From Nelumbo lutea (lineage: Eukaryota; Streptophyta; Magnoliopsida; Proteales; Nelumbonaceae): 64,000 nt of DNA. The notes beneath the pieces were generated by a model. That model saw only the letters and a program-made list of their open reading frames with translations, did not search any database and had not been told where the DNA came from. The stretch's first letter is position 1, and each line of letters begins with the position of its first letter. The translations under genes and the position numbers were made by a program. Positions 26,444-37,889 of this stretch are shown here, piece after piece. Location of the stretch: positions 100,339,583 through 100,403,582 of the forward strand of contig JAKGHH010000003.1 of the NCBI GenBank assembly GCA_022828595.1, in the 5' to 3' direction.

Positions 26444-28992
26444 CAAGGTACTTTTATTCAGGTGTGAAACATCATGGATAATGTAGCTTTTGTACAGGAA
26501 ATGATAACATATATTGATAGAAACGTGATGGTGGGGGGGGGCAATGTTGTGCTGAAACTGGATATGGCCAAAGCTTACGATCGACTGAACTGGGACTTCC
26601 TCTTCAAAGTCCTGAGACGGTTCAGTTTTAGTGAACATTGGATTGATTTGATTAGGAAAATGGTTGTGAATTTCTGGTTTTCGGTTCTTTGGAATGGAGG
26701 AGTCATATGATTTTTTCAGTTCACTAGAGGCTTGCGGCAAGGGGATTCCCTTTTGCCATATTTGTTTATCATTGCAGAGGAGGTACTCAGCAGAAACTTG
26801 TCCAAGCTAGGTGTACAGTATCCTGCAAATGCTTATGTGACTCACAGGGGCTGCCCTCCTATCACTCATAGCCTCTATGCTAATGATACCATTATCTTCA
26901 CAAGAGGGTCCAAGCAGGTGTTAGAGAAAGTAATGTCAATAATCCGATGGTATGAGCAATGTTCGGGTCAATAGGTGAACAAGGTGAAGAGCTAGTTTTT
27001 TACTTGAACACAAGCATCTCGCAACATAATCCAAATCATAACTTCAGTCATGGGCTACATGCATAAGTTTCTCCCATTCACCTACCTAGGGGTCCCCATT
27101 GGTAAGGGCTGAGTGAAAGCAGAAGCAACAAAAATTTTGGGATGGAAAGGGAAAATGATTTCAGCAGGAGGTAAGTTGGTCTTAATTAGACATGTGTTGA
27201 GCAGTATTCCGATATACTTGATGTCGGCAGTTGCAACTCCCAAAAAGGTAATCAAATGCCTGGATCAATTGATGAAAGGATTACTCTGGTTTGGAGACAG
27301 GTAGTCATCACCATTGGTTAACTTGGAGGAAATTGTGAGACCTTATTTTTAAGGTGGGCTGCACATTAAAAGCTTATTGATGTCCAAAAAGCACTCAGAT
27401 TGAAAGCTTTTTGGCGAATGATGTTCCAAAATTCATTGTGGGCAGATTTTTTCAGAGCCAAAGTGTTGAAGGATAGTCATTTCTACACAGCCATCCCTCT
27501 GTGCTATACTTCTCATACCTGGAAGGCGAACATGGAACTAAGAAGTGATTTAGTCATTCTCTTGAGGTGGTTAGTGGAAAGGGGTGAAATCAGCTTCTAG
27601 TTGGATAATTGGACCATGGATGGTCCTTTAATTAAGAAAGCCATTTAGCTTGATGGTTTGAATTTGTAGTTGAGAGTTTGTGATGTTGTTGATGAGGCAG
27701 GAATTTGGAGTCTGGATCAAGTTAGGGGGTCTCTTGAGGATGAGACTCTCCAACAGATTCAGAGGTCAGGTGTGAAGCTCTCTAACAGCCAAGACAAGAT
27801 AGTTTGGCTTCATGAAATGAAAGGAGAGTTCTTTGTTAAAACAACTTGATCCTTCTATAGGGATGCTCATCCTACGGTGGATTGGTACAAGGCAGTTTGG
27901 AATGCTCCATTGCCCACCAAGATAAGCTTCTTTGTTTGGAAACTTATGGTGGGGAAGGTAGGGGTGGACTCTGATATAAAGGAGCTGGGGATCCCTTTTG
28001 TATCTAGATGTGTCTGCTGCCGTGATCACTCAGAAGAGAATGTTAATCATTTGCTAGTGCATGGCTATCTAGCTCGAAAAGTTTGGCTTTTCTATAGCAA
28101 ATTGTTTGGAATTCCCTTTAGGGGTAATGAGAGTATTAAGGAGCTCCTCTTTGTTTGGTTTTTAGCAGCCTCGGGAAAAAACCAATGGGTTGTCACAGTT
28201 GGGTTGATTGCTTGTTTTGTAGTTTAGGAAATCTGGAAGGAAAGAAATAGGCGCTGAATGGAAAATAAGTTCAGATGCTCCAATATGGTGATTTGGGTAA
28301 TTGTGCGATGGATTCATGAGGTATCATCTCCTCTACACCTCACCCATAGAGTGAGTTTTACTCAGCAACTCTCTTTACAGGGTTTGGAGTTGCAAATTCA
28401 CCTAATTAAGAATAAGTACATAAAGGTGGTGCATTTATTACCAATTCAGGAGGGCTACTTTAAGTTGAATGTTGATGGTGATTCTAGAGGAAATCCTAGC
28501 CCATGTGGTGGAGAGGGTATCATCGGAGATAATGGTGGAATCAGATTCCCAACTTCTGATTGATATTCTCAATGGTACTTGTACAACCCCTTGGAAACTT
28601 TTGTTTTGGTTGTCTCAGGTTCAAAAGCTTAGGAATAGATTGGAATTCTTTTGTGTCCATATTTACAGAGAGGCTAATCAACCAGCGGATGCTCTCGCGA
28701 AGCTGGGTTTCTTAGAGTCTTAGAAAATTGTTTATGATTGCACAGATACACTTGCTTCCCATGTACAACACTTGATTATAACAGATGATTTTGGTCTTCA
28801 TTTTTTGAGTATTCATTGATTTTAGGTCGCCTGGACGCTTAATGTTTATATGAGCCAGGCTCCCTTTGTATAGAGCGAAGGGTAAGGTTCCACGTCCCCC
28901 CTTCATAGTGTTCTTCATATTAATAAAATTTTGGTGGCAACCCCTCCATCGGGAGTAAATTTTGGGGCGCAAAAAAAAAAAAAAAGAAAGAA
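26444..28992 (+). mobile_element. 5'-truncated LINE inserted in the Tat-like element
   Basis: A target duplication of 17 bp with one mismatch flanks it: GGATCATGCAGCTAGAG at 26427-26443 and GGATCATGCAACTAGAG at 28993-29009. The copy begins inside RT (MDNVAFVQEMI, VVLKLDMAKAYDRLNWDFL). It continues with RQGDSLLPYLFII and YANDTIIF (a changed F-x-DD box), then zf-RVT CVCCRDHSEENVNHLL near 28009, RNase H pieces at 28450-28720 and a poly-A tail at about 28971-28985. Endonuclease is missing. The RNase H domain has an internal deletion with a frame change near 28530-28545. This is a typical product of target-primed reverse transcription, now dead. Confidence 0.93.
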
Positions 28993-29009
28993 GGATCATG
29001 CAACTAGAG

Positions 29010-29989
29010 GCGTTACTTCAAGCAGTTGGAGTGGAGCCACCGCCTCCACACCCTATCTTTTGATTTCCTTTTTTCTCTTCTTTTGTTTTGCACCCCTCTT
29101 TCATTTCAAAATGTGGAACTTTGCCTTTAGCAGTTAACCTAATCATTGCTTGGAGATTCAACCATATTCTTGTGCAACATTCAATGTTATACCTTTCCTC
29201 TCATACATGATGACAATAACAATAATAATAAAAATGTATTAATATTGATAATAATAAACACAAAAAAAATAATGGTAATAAGAAAGGGTGTATCCAAAAT
29301 AAACAAAAGAAAAGAAGTTAATATATATACTTAATAAAAATGATGATAAAAAAAAGAAAAAATATTTGTTGGTTTGGTGTACAAAATTCCGATACTAACT
29401 TGGCTCTCAATAAATCAACCTAAGTAGGAAGCGATACAAGATTGTGAAGCAAGGTCTATCCACAAGGCATATCACTCGGTTCATTGCATGTGCGATGGCC
29501 CAATCTACCTAGCTAGCAGACGTCCCAATGTCCCCCTAGCCTAAAATTGCCCATGGAGGAGAGACGAGGGATCCAGCTTCAGTTCCTTACATAGAATACT
29601 TGAAGCTACAAGAGAGATTGGATGAGGCCTTAGCCCAAATTGTAGCTCAAAACCAACCACTACCTTGCTAGCCACGCCCCTCACCATTCCCTTACCAACC
29701 AACACCCCCACAGTCACCCCCTACCATCGTTCAACCCTACAATGTTTTCATCACAACCAACCTCAACATCACATCCCAGCCTGCCCCCTTCATTTTTACC
29801 GCCACCCATTCCCCTTCTCCACAACCATCCCTACCTCTGCGTACACAACCTAACCTTACCATCCTAGATGAAGAAGAGTCGAAGTCCTCTATCCAATCTG
29901 TCTAAGATATTGCCCCTTTTAAGGATGAGCTAGAAAAATTGAAAGAAGAAATAAGGAGAGTAAAAGGGGTGCACAATTTGGGAATTATT
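29010..29989 (+). other. Resumed Tat-like element between extra ORF and gag
   Basis: After the LINE target copy the host ORF resumes for about 30 codons and ends in a proline-rich stretch. An AT-rich spacer follows (29110-29380). Then a degraded, stop-filled coding stretch (29400-29990) encodes Pro/His/Thr-rich sequence of the kind found before gag. Confidence 0.5.
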
Positions 29990-31010
29990 GATTTTATAAG
30001 AACTATGCCTGTGTCTTGATGACAAGTTGCTAGAGAAGTTTAAGATCCCTGATTTTGAGAAGTACGATGGGAAAAGTTACGTCCAGACCCACCTAAAAAT
30101 CTTTTGTGAGGACATGTTCCAATATGGGTCTGACGAGAGGTTGCTTATACAGATGTTTCAATAAAGTTTGACTGGTAATGCTCGTACATGGTTTGCCTCC
30201 TTGGATGTGGAAAAGAAGAAAACTTGGAAGAATGTTTCAGAAGCGTTTTTAGATCATTTCTCTTACAACATGGAACTATTGCCTGATAAATCAGATTTGG
30301 AAGCAATGACTCAAAAGACAGGAGAGACATTTATGGAATATGCTTATCATTGGAGGGAGGTGGCTTCTAAAATTAAGGATCCTATGTCAAAGGAAGAGAT
30401 GGTCAAAACGTTTATCAAGACGTTAAAGCAACCCTATTACACATTGATTATTGAGTAGCTCCTGAAGGATTTCAATGATATGGTAAGAGGGGCAACGAGG
30501 ATAGAAGAAGGAATTCGACAGGGAAGACTGGATCCTTCATCATTACAAGTACCTAGGAGTTCTCAAGCCCCGATGGGGAGGGGGGTGTAAAAGACCCCCA
30601 CCTAAGCACAAAGAAGGTGAAGTCCAAGCCATAATGACATCGACAACCCCTACTTACCCCACTCAGTACTTTGTGGCCACTGCTCATCCAGGTCCGCCAG
30701 TAAGGCCTGCCTACAGAATGGTTGCACCAACATCCCCTGCACCTTTTGCGCCACCACCTCTTTCACCACCTATGCCACGCCCCACTCCTACACCAGTACA
30801 CCCCATATAACCTTACTAGCCGAACTTGCAACCACGGGCCTATCCTCCACCACTAGGTATGCTGCAACCGTCCAGAAGAGAAAAAAGAGAGTTCACTCCC
30901 CTGCCTTACCTGCACTACCAGTTTTTACCCCCAATAGTCAAGGAAGGTTACCTAAAGCTCCTAACCTGGAGGCCCCCCTAGAACCGAAGCCAAGGTACTA
31001 TGATGAAAAT
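29990..31010 (+). pseudogene. Ty3/gypsy gag pseudogene
   Basis: The sequence reads LEKFKIPDFEKYDGKS, HLKIFCEDMFQYGSDE, then LTGNARTWFASLD, KKTWKNVSEAFLDHF and MTQKTGETFMEYAYHWRE. That is the retrotransposon gag core (Retrotrans_gag family), and its longest open piece is 30168-30458. Stops interrupt it at about 30163 and 30456. A proline-rich region follows. No zinc knuckle or protease is reached before the element is cut off near 31020. Confidence 0.85.
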
Positions 31011-31130
31011 GGACCAACTCCCTTATCATACCCATATGGTTTAGGAAATTGACCAACTCCCTTACTCTTTACATATTATTTTAAACTATGCTTAAGTTTC
31101 CTAACAATTGACATTGTCGTTAAGTACTAA

Positions 31131-31515
31131 GGCTGCATTTGGAAATGATGCAAATGGAGTGTAAATCCTAATTCAGGGTAAATTTGCACTCTACTTCACT
31201 TTTGTCTGTGTTTGGCGACATTACATTTATGCATTAACAAATGACAAAACACATTTTCCAATGCATATTTACATTGATAATGAGATGTAAAAGTACATCA
31301 ATAAAATGAGTAAATTTGCATTCAAGTGGGTTTTTGATAAAAAAAAGGCATATGCTTTATTGGAATTTGTGTTTGCATCCATTACAACTAAAAGTCTGTT
31401 TGGTAAGAAGGTAAATTTGTCAATGCAAACTAACCCAATGTTGCAATTTATATGGACCATTTTACACTCTACATATTTGCATTCACACTTATTTGCATTG
31501 TTTCCAAATGTAGCC
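31131..31515. mobile_element. Tourist-like (PIF/Harbinger) MITE
   Basis: The ends are inverted: GGCTGCATTTGGAAATGATG on the left and GGCTACATTTGGAAACAATG as the right reverse complement. The flanks are TAA on both sides, the 3-bp target of PIF/Harbinger elements. The 385-bp body is largely foldback and non-coding. It is nested near the left end of the long-TIR element. Confidence 0.85.
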
Positions 31516-31974
31516 TAACTGAAAAAAAAAATAAAGTGTTGAATTTACCCTCCATTATCCCTCAAATTTTCAAAATAAAACCCAACTGACGAAAATTTTC
31601 AACTCTTATATATCCACATTCGATTGTTTTAGAGATCCATCATCCATCTTTTTTTTCTTTTTTTTTTCAATCATCTCTTCATTGCTATGTAATAAGATAA
31701 AAAAAAAACCTCCTCAACCCTCCAGCTTCCCTCTTTCAATCATTACTTTCAACACATAAATCTTGTTTTTTCTTTCTCTTTTGCTTCATATTATTGTTCT
31801 ACTGTACAAGGAGATGCCTAGTACAACTAGGTTTTATAAGTGAGTTTTCCTTGTTGTGGGTGTGAAGGAGTAAAACCCAAAGGGCCAATTTGGTATGTTG
31901 TAGTTGGTGGCGTAACAACAAGGAGAGAGCAAACCAAGTCCTCTAGGCCCTCCATAGCAAGTACACAATGTGCA

Positions 31975-32125
31975 TATCTGGAAACTCCCGAACTGCTGGT
32001 GGGTCTTGTTCAACATTCTTGGCTAGATCAATGGCATCATTTTCAAATGTTGTCATGTATTCTGGTCCCAAGCCTTTTGATATCTCAAAGTATTATTTAT
32101 CAAAATTCATGGGTAGGTTTCGATT
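31975..32125 (-). pseudogene. Unrecognised captured coding fragment
   Basis: On the minus strand a frame reads GLGPEYMTTFENDAIDLAKN and then VEQDPPAVREFPDMHIVYLL, with one stop upstream. Amino-acid composition and codon pattern look like real protein, unlike the surroundings. I do not recognise the source gene. It lies inside the long-TIR element beside the RING fragment. Confidence 0.4.
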
Positions 32126-32726
32126 GGTCAAAACTCTTCTAATATCATATCTTTCCTACATTATACATTTTCCCAAGCAACAAAGACATCTATTCACAAA
32201 TCAAGTAAGAAAAACACCTGGCAACATGAATAAAATCAAAAGCAAGAAAGGAAAAAGTATCAATTTGAAGATAAGAAGTTTTGTGAGACTCATACAAATA
32301 TTTCTTGGTTGATAGTAATAATAGTGGCAGAGAACAGAAGTAGACAACAAAAGTAAGAGAATACAACTCCAAAGCCAGACATCTCTTTGTTTGTGGAAGA
32401 ATTTTGACCAAGCCAAGATGGACCTCTAAATAATTCAGGGCCTGGAGCAATTAGGTGGGGTTTTAACCATCCGCTTACGGAAACAACCTTCTTGACATTT
32501 TACAGAGACAAGTGTTTATAAAATGGAAGCTTTCACAAAGCAATAGGGAGCTGGTTGTCAAAAACTCCATATAATCGATCACCACCAGGCCACTTGAAAT
32601 TAAGAAAATGAAATTCACAGAATCAATCTTCACAGTATTTTATTTGAATGCGTAAAATCAATATGTACAAGAATTCCTTGGGCTATGACCTATTATAACA
32701 AGCACACCCGAGAGTCTTTCGATCTC

Positions 32727-33040
32727 TTATAGCAGATCGTCGGTCAGAAGTTGGAATCTACAATAGGGGCAAGTATTCCTCTTCGCAAGCCATGGTGGTA
32801 TACACATCCAGTGAAACATGTGACCACAAGGAAACTCGTACAAGTCTCTCCCTCCCCCCATCTCTTTCAATATCACACACTCTGTACTTGTCCCACATAA
32901 CTCCATTGATGGCAATGCCACCACCGCCGACATTGACACTATCGCCTCCCTCTCCTCCTTACCACCACCTCCTCCATAGCATATTGCATCAAGAAATTTG
33001 GCATCTCATGGCCACATCATGAAATCTTGTTCATGCGTAG
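32727..33040 (-). pseudogene. RING-H2 E3 ligase gene fragment, SGR9-like
   Basis: The minus frame ends with AVVALPSMELCGTSTECVI, then FPCGHMFHWMCIPPWLAKRN and TCPYCRFQLLTDDLL before a stop. This is a C-terminal RING-H2 finger. Its closest family by memory is the plant amyloplast/gravitropism ligase SGR9 and relatives (VVAL...CVICKEEM...HWKCILPWL...NTCPFCRFQLPTDD). The second zinc cysteine is lost (CVIL for CVIC) and one residue after it is missing, so the finger should not fold normally. Upstream, a Gly-rich stretch (CYGGGGGKEEREAIV) extends the similarity before stops appear. No start or promoter is seen. It is a captured, decayed fragment. Confidence 0.75.
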
Positions 33041-33323
33041 GCTAAGCAACAAGCCCTAGAGAAGTTTGACTTGGTCTTTCCTTCTCAAAGGACACAACAT
33101 CATCTAATAAGGATTTCTTCAAAATTTAAATAGGGTAATTTAGTAATTTAAAAATATATATCAGTCATGTGATGTCACATGTGAATGTAGCGTGATGAAA
33201 AGTTAATGATAAGAAAAGTTTTAGACAATTGATAAGAAACATAAGGATAGTTTAACACAATATGTAAACAATGAAGGTAGAGTTATTCAATTTCCTAAAC
33301 TATAGGGGTACTTTAAGAATAAC

Positions 33324-33965
33324 TTTTTTTTGCTTTTTTTTTTTGTAAATTTATCAAATGTTGTATTTCTAAATTATGACTTATGGGCTAATATAGATTA
33401 ATGTTGTGTTAATTATTTTTTGAACTAATTGTTTTAGTGTATGCAGTATAATAATTAACAAATATGGAATAAACATAGGACTTTTTGAAAAAATATTAGT
33501 GAATTTTTCTAAATTGACAAAATCTCTTTTGCCTAAAAAGTAATTGTAAATATGGTAACTGGGTAACTTTTGACCAAATTACCCTAAATAATATCTAGAG
33601 GATCATTCGTATTCCTTTCTCATTTACTCTCTCTCTCCCATCCCCCCACTTGCAACAAGTCACACTGGAAAAAAAAATAACATTGTTGTGGTGGACCAAA
33701 GCAACAACAAACTGAAATTTTCACAAAACAATCAAGTTCAAGGTTCAAGCCATAAAATGACATTGGTTCTTTAAGAGGCATGATGTTGGAGTGCAATGTA
33801 GTGAAGAAAAAAAATAAAGGTATTCTTTTGAGATGGGAACCTCGCTTTTGCTTTGGTCCGTTGCGGCAATGGCCATTATGTGAAACTAGAAAACATAAAA
33901 CAGAAAAGGAGATAAAAGCAAAATTGTGAATGGAGAGAGAGAGAGAGAATTAGACAATGATTTTA
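33324..33965. other. AT-rich spacer between the TIR element and copia
   Basis: No gene is supported. There are T-runs near 33328 and 33339, a CT-rich run near 33628-33642 and a GA-repeat near 33935-33948. The rest has no recognised feature. Confidence 0.35.
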
Positions 33966-34296
33966 GTATAAATCTGCTGAACTTAAAAAATATGAACAGA
34001 AAAGTGGTTTCTTGAAGAGAGAAGGAGAGAAGGAGAATAAGAGAAGAAGAGATTCTGAAAGAAAATAGAGCAATAATGTGGCCACTCACTTCACTTATTA
34101 TTTATACTAAAAATAATAGAGCAATACAAAGACAACTATGCTCTTATAGGGTGACATAACATAAAACAACCCATATAAGACCCAAAAGCATAATAAAATT
34201 TGGACTCACATAACTACTGTAGTCCCTACCTCCTATCTAACAACTAACATAAAACATCTACTCAGAAAAACAACATAGAACTGATTAATCTTCAAC
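33966..34296 (-). repeat. Copia 3' LTR
   Basis: About 331 bp, preceded on the minus strand by the purine tract AACTTGAGGGAGAG. It begins GTTGAAGATTAATCAG and ends GTTCAGCAGATTTATACT. It is homologous to 37086-37410, with scattered substitutions and small indels. Confidence 0.9.
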
Positions 34297-34379
34297 TCTC
34301 CCTCAAGTTGGGAGAAAATGTCACACATTCCCAACTTGGCCTTAGGATCCAATTTCTTGCGATGGGGGCCAAGAATGTG

Positions 34380-35490
34380 AACAAAAGAAACACAACAAAA
34401 AGCCCTCAAAGGTATGTGAAATATCTCTCCATTTGGAAAAAGAAAACTAAATGACACCTTAAACCCCAATGTCCGTAAAGGAACACAGTTAATCAAATGC
34501 ACGACTATAAGAACTACATCTCCCTAGAAATGCACAAGAACTGAAACACACACCAGAAGACTTCTTGCCACCTCCACAATGTATATGCTTTTCCACTTAG
34601 ATACTCCATTCTGTTGCAGTGTATATACACAACTCCTCTGATGAATTACACAATGTTCTAAGAAATACATGGTCAGGTCATTCTCAAAGTACTCTATGGC
34701 ATGATATGATCTAAAGGCCTTAGTTTTCACTCCAAATTGTGTCAGAACCATCTGGCAAAGCTGTCGTACCATGTTAGGAATCTCATCAAATATATCCAAG
34801 AATATTGTGTATAATCATCCACAAACAAGAGAAAGTAATAGTATCCTCCTATGGAAGCGATATGATATTGCCTCCATAAATCTGTGTGAACAATATTAAA
34901 AATAAAAGTACTTTTTTATTATTTGTTTTAAAAGACTATCTACAATGCTTTCCTAATTGTCAACTCTCACTCTTCAAGGTAGATAACTAAACAGATTCAA
35001 ACAACTTTGGGAAAAGAAATTTCAAAGAACTAAAAGAAAGATGTCCCAAGCGATTATGCCAAAGCATAATATGGTTCATTGAATCTGACCCACTACTACT
35101 GCTATTGCTAACATGATGGACCTGATGTCTCGAAATCTCATATAGAAGGTAGACTCCATTCACATCACGACCACTCCTAATCATCTTCTTTGACTCTAGA
35201 TCCTGCAAAACACAATTACCAGGAAAAAATGTCATGGAACAGTTCAATTTTTTTTGTCCAAGAACTAATAGAAAGCAGGTTGGTATGAATTCTAGGGATA
35301 TGTAAGACAGAAGATAAAGTTATATCATTGGTCACTCTAACTGTCCCTTTCCTAGTAATGGGAACATGTGAACCATCTGGTATAGAGACTCTGTCTCTAC
35401 CAAAGCACAACTGGTAGGAACTGAAAATGGTAGGGCATTAGTCATGTGCTCAAGTGCTCCTAAGTCTATAATCCAGGATGAACTCTCCTT
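34380..35490 (-). pseudogene. Copia protease, pre-integrase and integrase remnants
   Basis: In minus-strand order: SSWIIDLGALEHMTNA near 35488-35431 is the aspartic protease site, with the catalytic D-S-G changed to D-L-G. HIMLWHNRLGHLSFSSLKFL near 35070-35010 is the GAG-pre-integrase domain. QFGVKTKAFRSYHAIEYFEN near 34735-34680 and TLQQNGVSKWKSIYIVEVAR near 34625-34565 are the integrase core, in which RSDNGTEY is changed to RSYHAIEY, removing a catalytic Asp. CVSFVHILGPHRKKLDPKA near 34390-34330 is the integrase C-terminal side. All are broken by stops or frame changes. Confidence 0.85.
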
Positions 35491-36352
35491 ACTTGAAGTT
35501 GGATGTCAAATCTGCAGTTGCATATGAACTACTTGTATGTGCAAAAGAAGTGGTGTAGTTGGCTCATGCATTCTGCTATCCATCTGGAAGGCCAGAGATA
35601 GGTGAATCTTTCTTACTCATAAGATGTGCAAACCTCTCCATTTTTGTTCTTACTATTGCTACTGCAATGGATTCCCAATCAGTTTGGGAATGAGTGGCCG
35701 AAGAGTCTCCTGTAGTGGCAAAATTTGCATTTCCCTTCTTTTTTTTTTATCTGGGCAGGCATAAGATTTGGATGAAGCTTCCAACAAGTGTCCCTGGTAT
35801 ACTTAGGCTTCTTATAATAATCATACACCGAGTCTTTCTTATCTTCCCTTCTAGTCTCACTACTCCCCTATCTCCATTCGACTTAGGTTTGGTTGTACTA
35901 ACCATAGCCGACTGATCGATCCCAGTGTATCTTAGCATTACATTCCTCCTACTCTCCTCCCCAAAGACAAAGGCATAAGCTTGAGAGAGTGTCACACTCT
36001 CCCTAGAAAGAATATGTTGCCTAACAATTTCAAAATGAAGGTTCAGCCTTGCCAAGAACTCAAAAACCCTATTCTTCTCTACTAGTCTATGATAGGTTGT
36101 TGTATCATTTACACTTTCTCATACCATAGTTTATAAGTGATCTATTTCCTGCCAAAGGGTTTTTAGCATGGAGAAATACACAACAAGGGGTTTTCTTCCC
36201 TATTTCATACTTATCATCTGATTCCTTAACTGATAGGCTTTGGCTTCATTTTGCTTCTGGGAGTATGTTTCAGTCACTCCATCGCAAATCTCCTTAGCAG
36301 TATTAGCCCATAGGAAATATTTTGCAATATGGGGTAACATAGAATTACATAG

Positions 36353-36600
36353 CTAGGACATTACCATGTAATTTTCATGCACCCATCGGAAAGAGTCTGT
36401 ATCAGGTTTCTTCTCCTCCCTAGTGATGTACTCTAATTTTCCATGGCCACCAATAGCCATATTCACTGATTGTGCCCTCTCTAAATAATTTGTACCATCA
36501 GGCTTTACTGTAGTAATGATTCCATATCCAAAAATATCACTATTACCTCCAACACTAAGTCCCATAGTACCGGTGGATTTCACCTCGGTATTCCAACTCT
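36353..36600 (-). pseudogene. Copia gag N-terminal fragment
   Basis: The frame reads KPDGTNYLERAQSVNMAIGG, HGKLEYITREEKKPDTDSFR and WVHENYMVMS. This matches the start of plant copia gag (LDGTNYLEWARS... family). The usual Trp is changed and the frame stops after the WVHENYMVMS block. A further gag piece with LNLHFEIVRQHIL-like sequence follows at 36055-35900. Confidence 0.8.
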
Positions 36601-37085
36601 CCGTCTTACTTCAAACAGTTCAACAATAAGAAAAAATAGATTGGAGACCTTCTAAAAATAATTTAATATCACACAAAAATCAACCCTTCTAGAAGAAGAA
36701 AACCTTATCTGAAGAGAAATCTCTCTCCTCCTCACGCCTCTCAACAGAGAGAATAGTGAATTGATCACTCCAGGAGGCTTAGAAAATCCAGAAACTTAAT
36801 TGCCCTCTTCAGAATATCAAAAGAAAACTAACAATACCTGGGTGCCCAAGATTAGATAAAAAGCAAAGAGTCCAACTTTTTTTGGGACTCTTCCCCGCAG
36901 TTCAGTTCTTCCTGATTTTGATGTTGAACAGTAGATCTCCTTCTTAATGACTGGATCCCACAAAAAAATCCAAGAACTGGGCAATATATAGCAGATCGAC
37001 CACCCCTTTGTTACTTCATGCAGTCGGAAGGTCTAGGGCTATATGAAAATGCTTCAAGAATCCTACCCGGTGGTCTGATACCAAG

Positions 37086-37410
37086 TAGAAATCTGCTGAA
37101 CTTAAAAAATATAAATAGAAAAGTGGTTTCTTGAAGAGAGAAGGAGGAAAGAAGGAGAAGAAGAGATCCTGAAAGAAAAGAGACCAATAATGTATCCACC
37201 CCCTTCACTTATTATTTATACTAAAAATAATAGAACAGTACAAAGACAAGTATGCCCTTATAGGGCAGCATAACATAAAACCGCCTATATAAGACCCAAA
37301 AACATAATAAAATTAGGACTCACGTAATACTGTGGTCTCCACCTTCTATCTAACAATTAACATAAAACAACTACTAAAAAAACCAACATAAAACTGATTA
37401 ATCTTCAATA
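37086..37410 (-). repeat. Copia 5' LTR
   Basis: About 325 bp, starting TATTGAAGATTAATCAG on the minus strand (TG changed to TA) and ending next to the TGGTATCAGA primer site. It is homologous throughout to 33966-34296. Confidence 0.9.
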
Positions 37411-37889
37411 GTTTCTTTTCTTCTTCTTCTTCTTTTTTTTTTTTTTTGAGGGGGTGGGGGGAGGAGGAGATGGCGATTGTTGCTTTATGATTGGCATCCA
37501 ATGGCGTAAAGTCCAAAATGATTATTGACAATTGAAATTTGTTTTTTGATAATTATTTGTTTGTTCATTCATGCCACTCCTGTAATAATGCATTCTTCTT
37601 CTTCTTCTTCTTCTTTTTTAACTATTTGTAAAAACAAAGAGAGCATTTTGATATTGTCTATCAAAAATTATGGCTAAGAGTGCAATTTATTGGTTCTTGA
37701 ATATGAGATCAATTGTAGAAGCTTGTGAGATATGGAAATATTTTAATTATGTAACAACTTGTATTGGAATTGGAATGCCTAAAATCCAAAGATTTTGGTT
37801 TTAGTGTGTTTAGTTAAGAGTCAATTTCTAGAAAAAAGATTTCAACTTTACTTTAACATTTTAGATGTACATCTATATCTATTTATCTA
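37411..37889. other. Spacer with TTC microsatellites
   Basis: No gene is supported. Two TTC runs lie near 37419-37433 and 37590-37614, with a T-run followed by a G-rich stretch near 37431-37470. The rest is AT-rich. Confidence 0.5.

Larger units (their letters stand above)
18547..31019 (+). mobile_element. Truncated Ty3/gypsy retrotransposon, Tat/Ogre-like
   Basis: The apparent order is 5' LTR (starting TGTCAGCACCC), primer-site-like TTGGCAACTCCAGTGGGG near 21408, long leader, an extra ORF upstream of gag (25083-26443, continued at 29010-29100), then gag (about 29990-30600). An extra ORF before gag and a large LTR are features of the Tat/Ogre lineage. Protease, RT, RNase H, integrase and the 3' LTR are all absent: the sequence stops where a TIR element begins, near 31020. 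A LINE (26444-28992) is nested in the extra ORF. The lineage assignment is inferred without a pol sequence. Confidence 0.65.
31020..33323. mobile_element. Long-TIR (Pack-MULE-like) element carrying gene fragments
   Basis: The left end (GGTTTAGGAAATTGACCAAC, then TTTACATATTATTTTAAACT) is matched in inverted form by the right end. The right end's reverse complement reads AGTTTAGGAAATTGAATAAC, then TTTACATATTGTGTTAAACT. Similarity extends over about 100 bp. The inside carries a RING-finger gene fragment (32727-33040, minus) and another coding-like piece (about 31975-32125, minus). It also holds a nested Tourist-like MITE (31131-31515). No transposase is present. Long TIRs with host-gene pieces suggest a Pack-MULE; a clear 9-bp target duplication was not found, so the superfamily is tentative. 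Confidence 0.6.
33966..37410 (-). mobile_element. Ty1/copia retrotransposon with internal deletion
   Basis: Minus-strand order is 5' LTR 37410-37086, primer site TGGTATCAGA near 37084-37075 (initiator tRNA-Met type), and gag near 36583-36353. Protease (WIIDLGALEHMTN), the gag-pre-integrase motif (LWHNRLGHLSF) and the integrase core follow. Last come the polypurine tract AACTTGAGGGAGAG near 34297-34310 and the 3' LTR 34296-33966. Integrase runs almost directly into the polypurine tract. Reverse transcriptase and RNase H have therefore been deleted, making a non-autonomous copy about 3.4 kb long. Stops and indels interrupt all domains. The two LTRs are diverged by many substitutions, which implies an old insertion. 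Confidence 0.93.
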
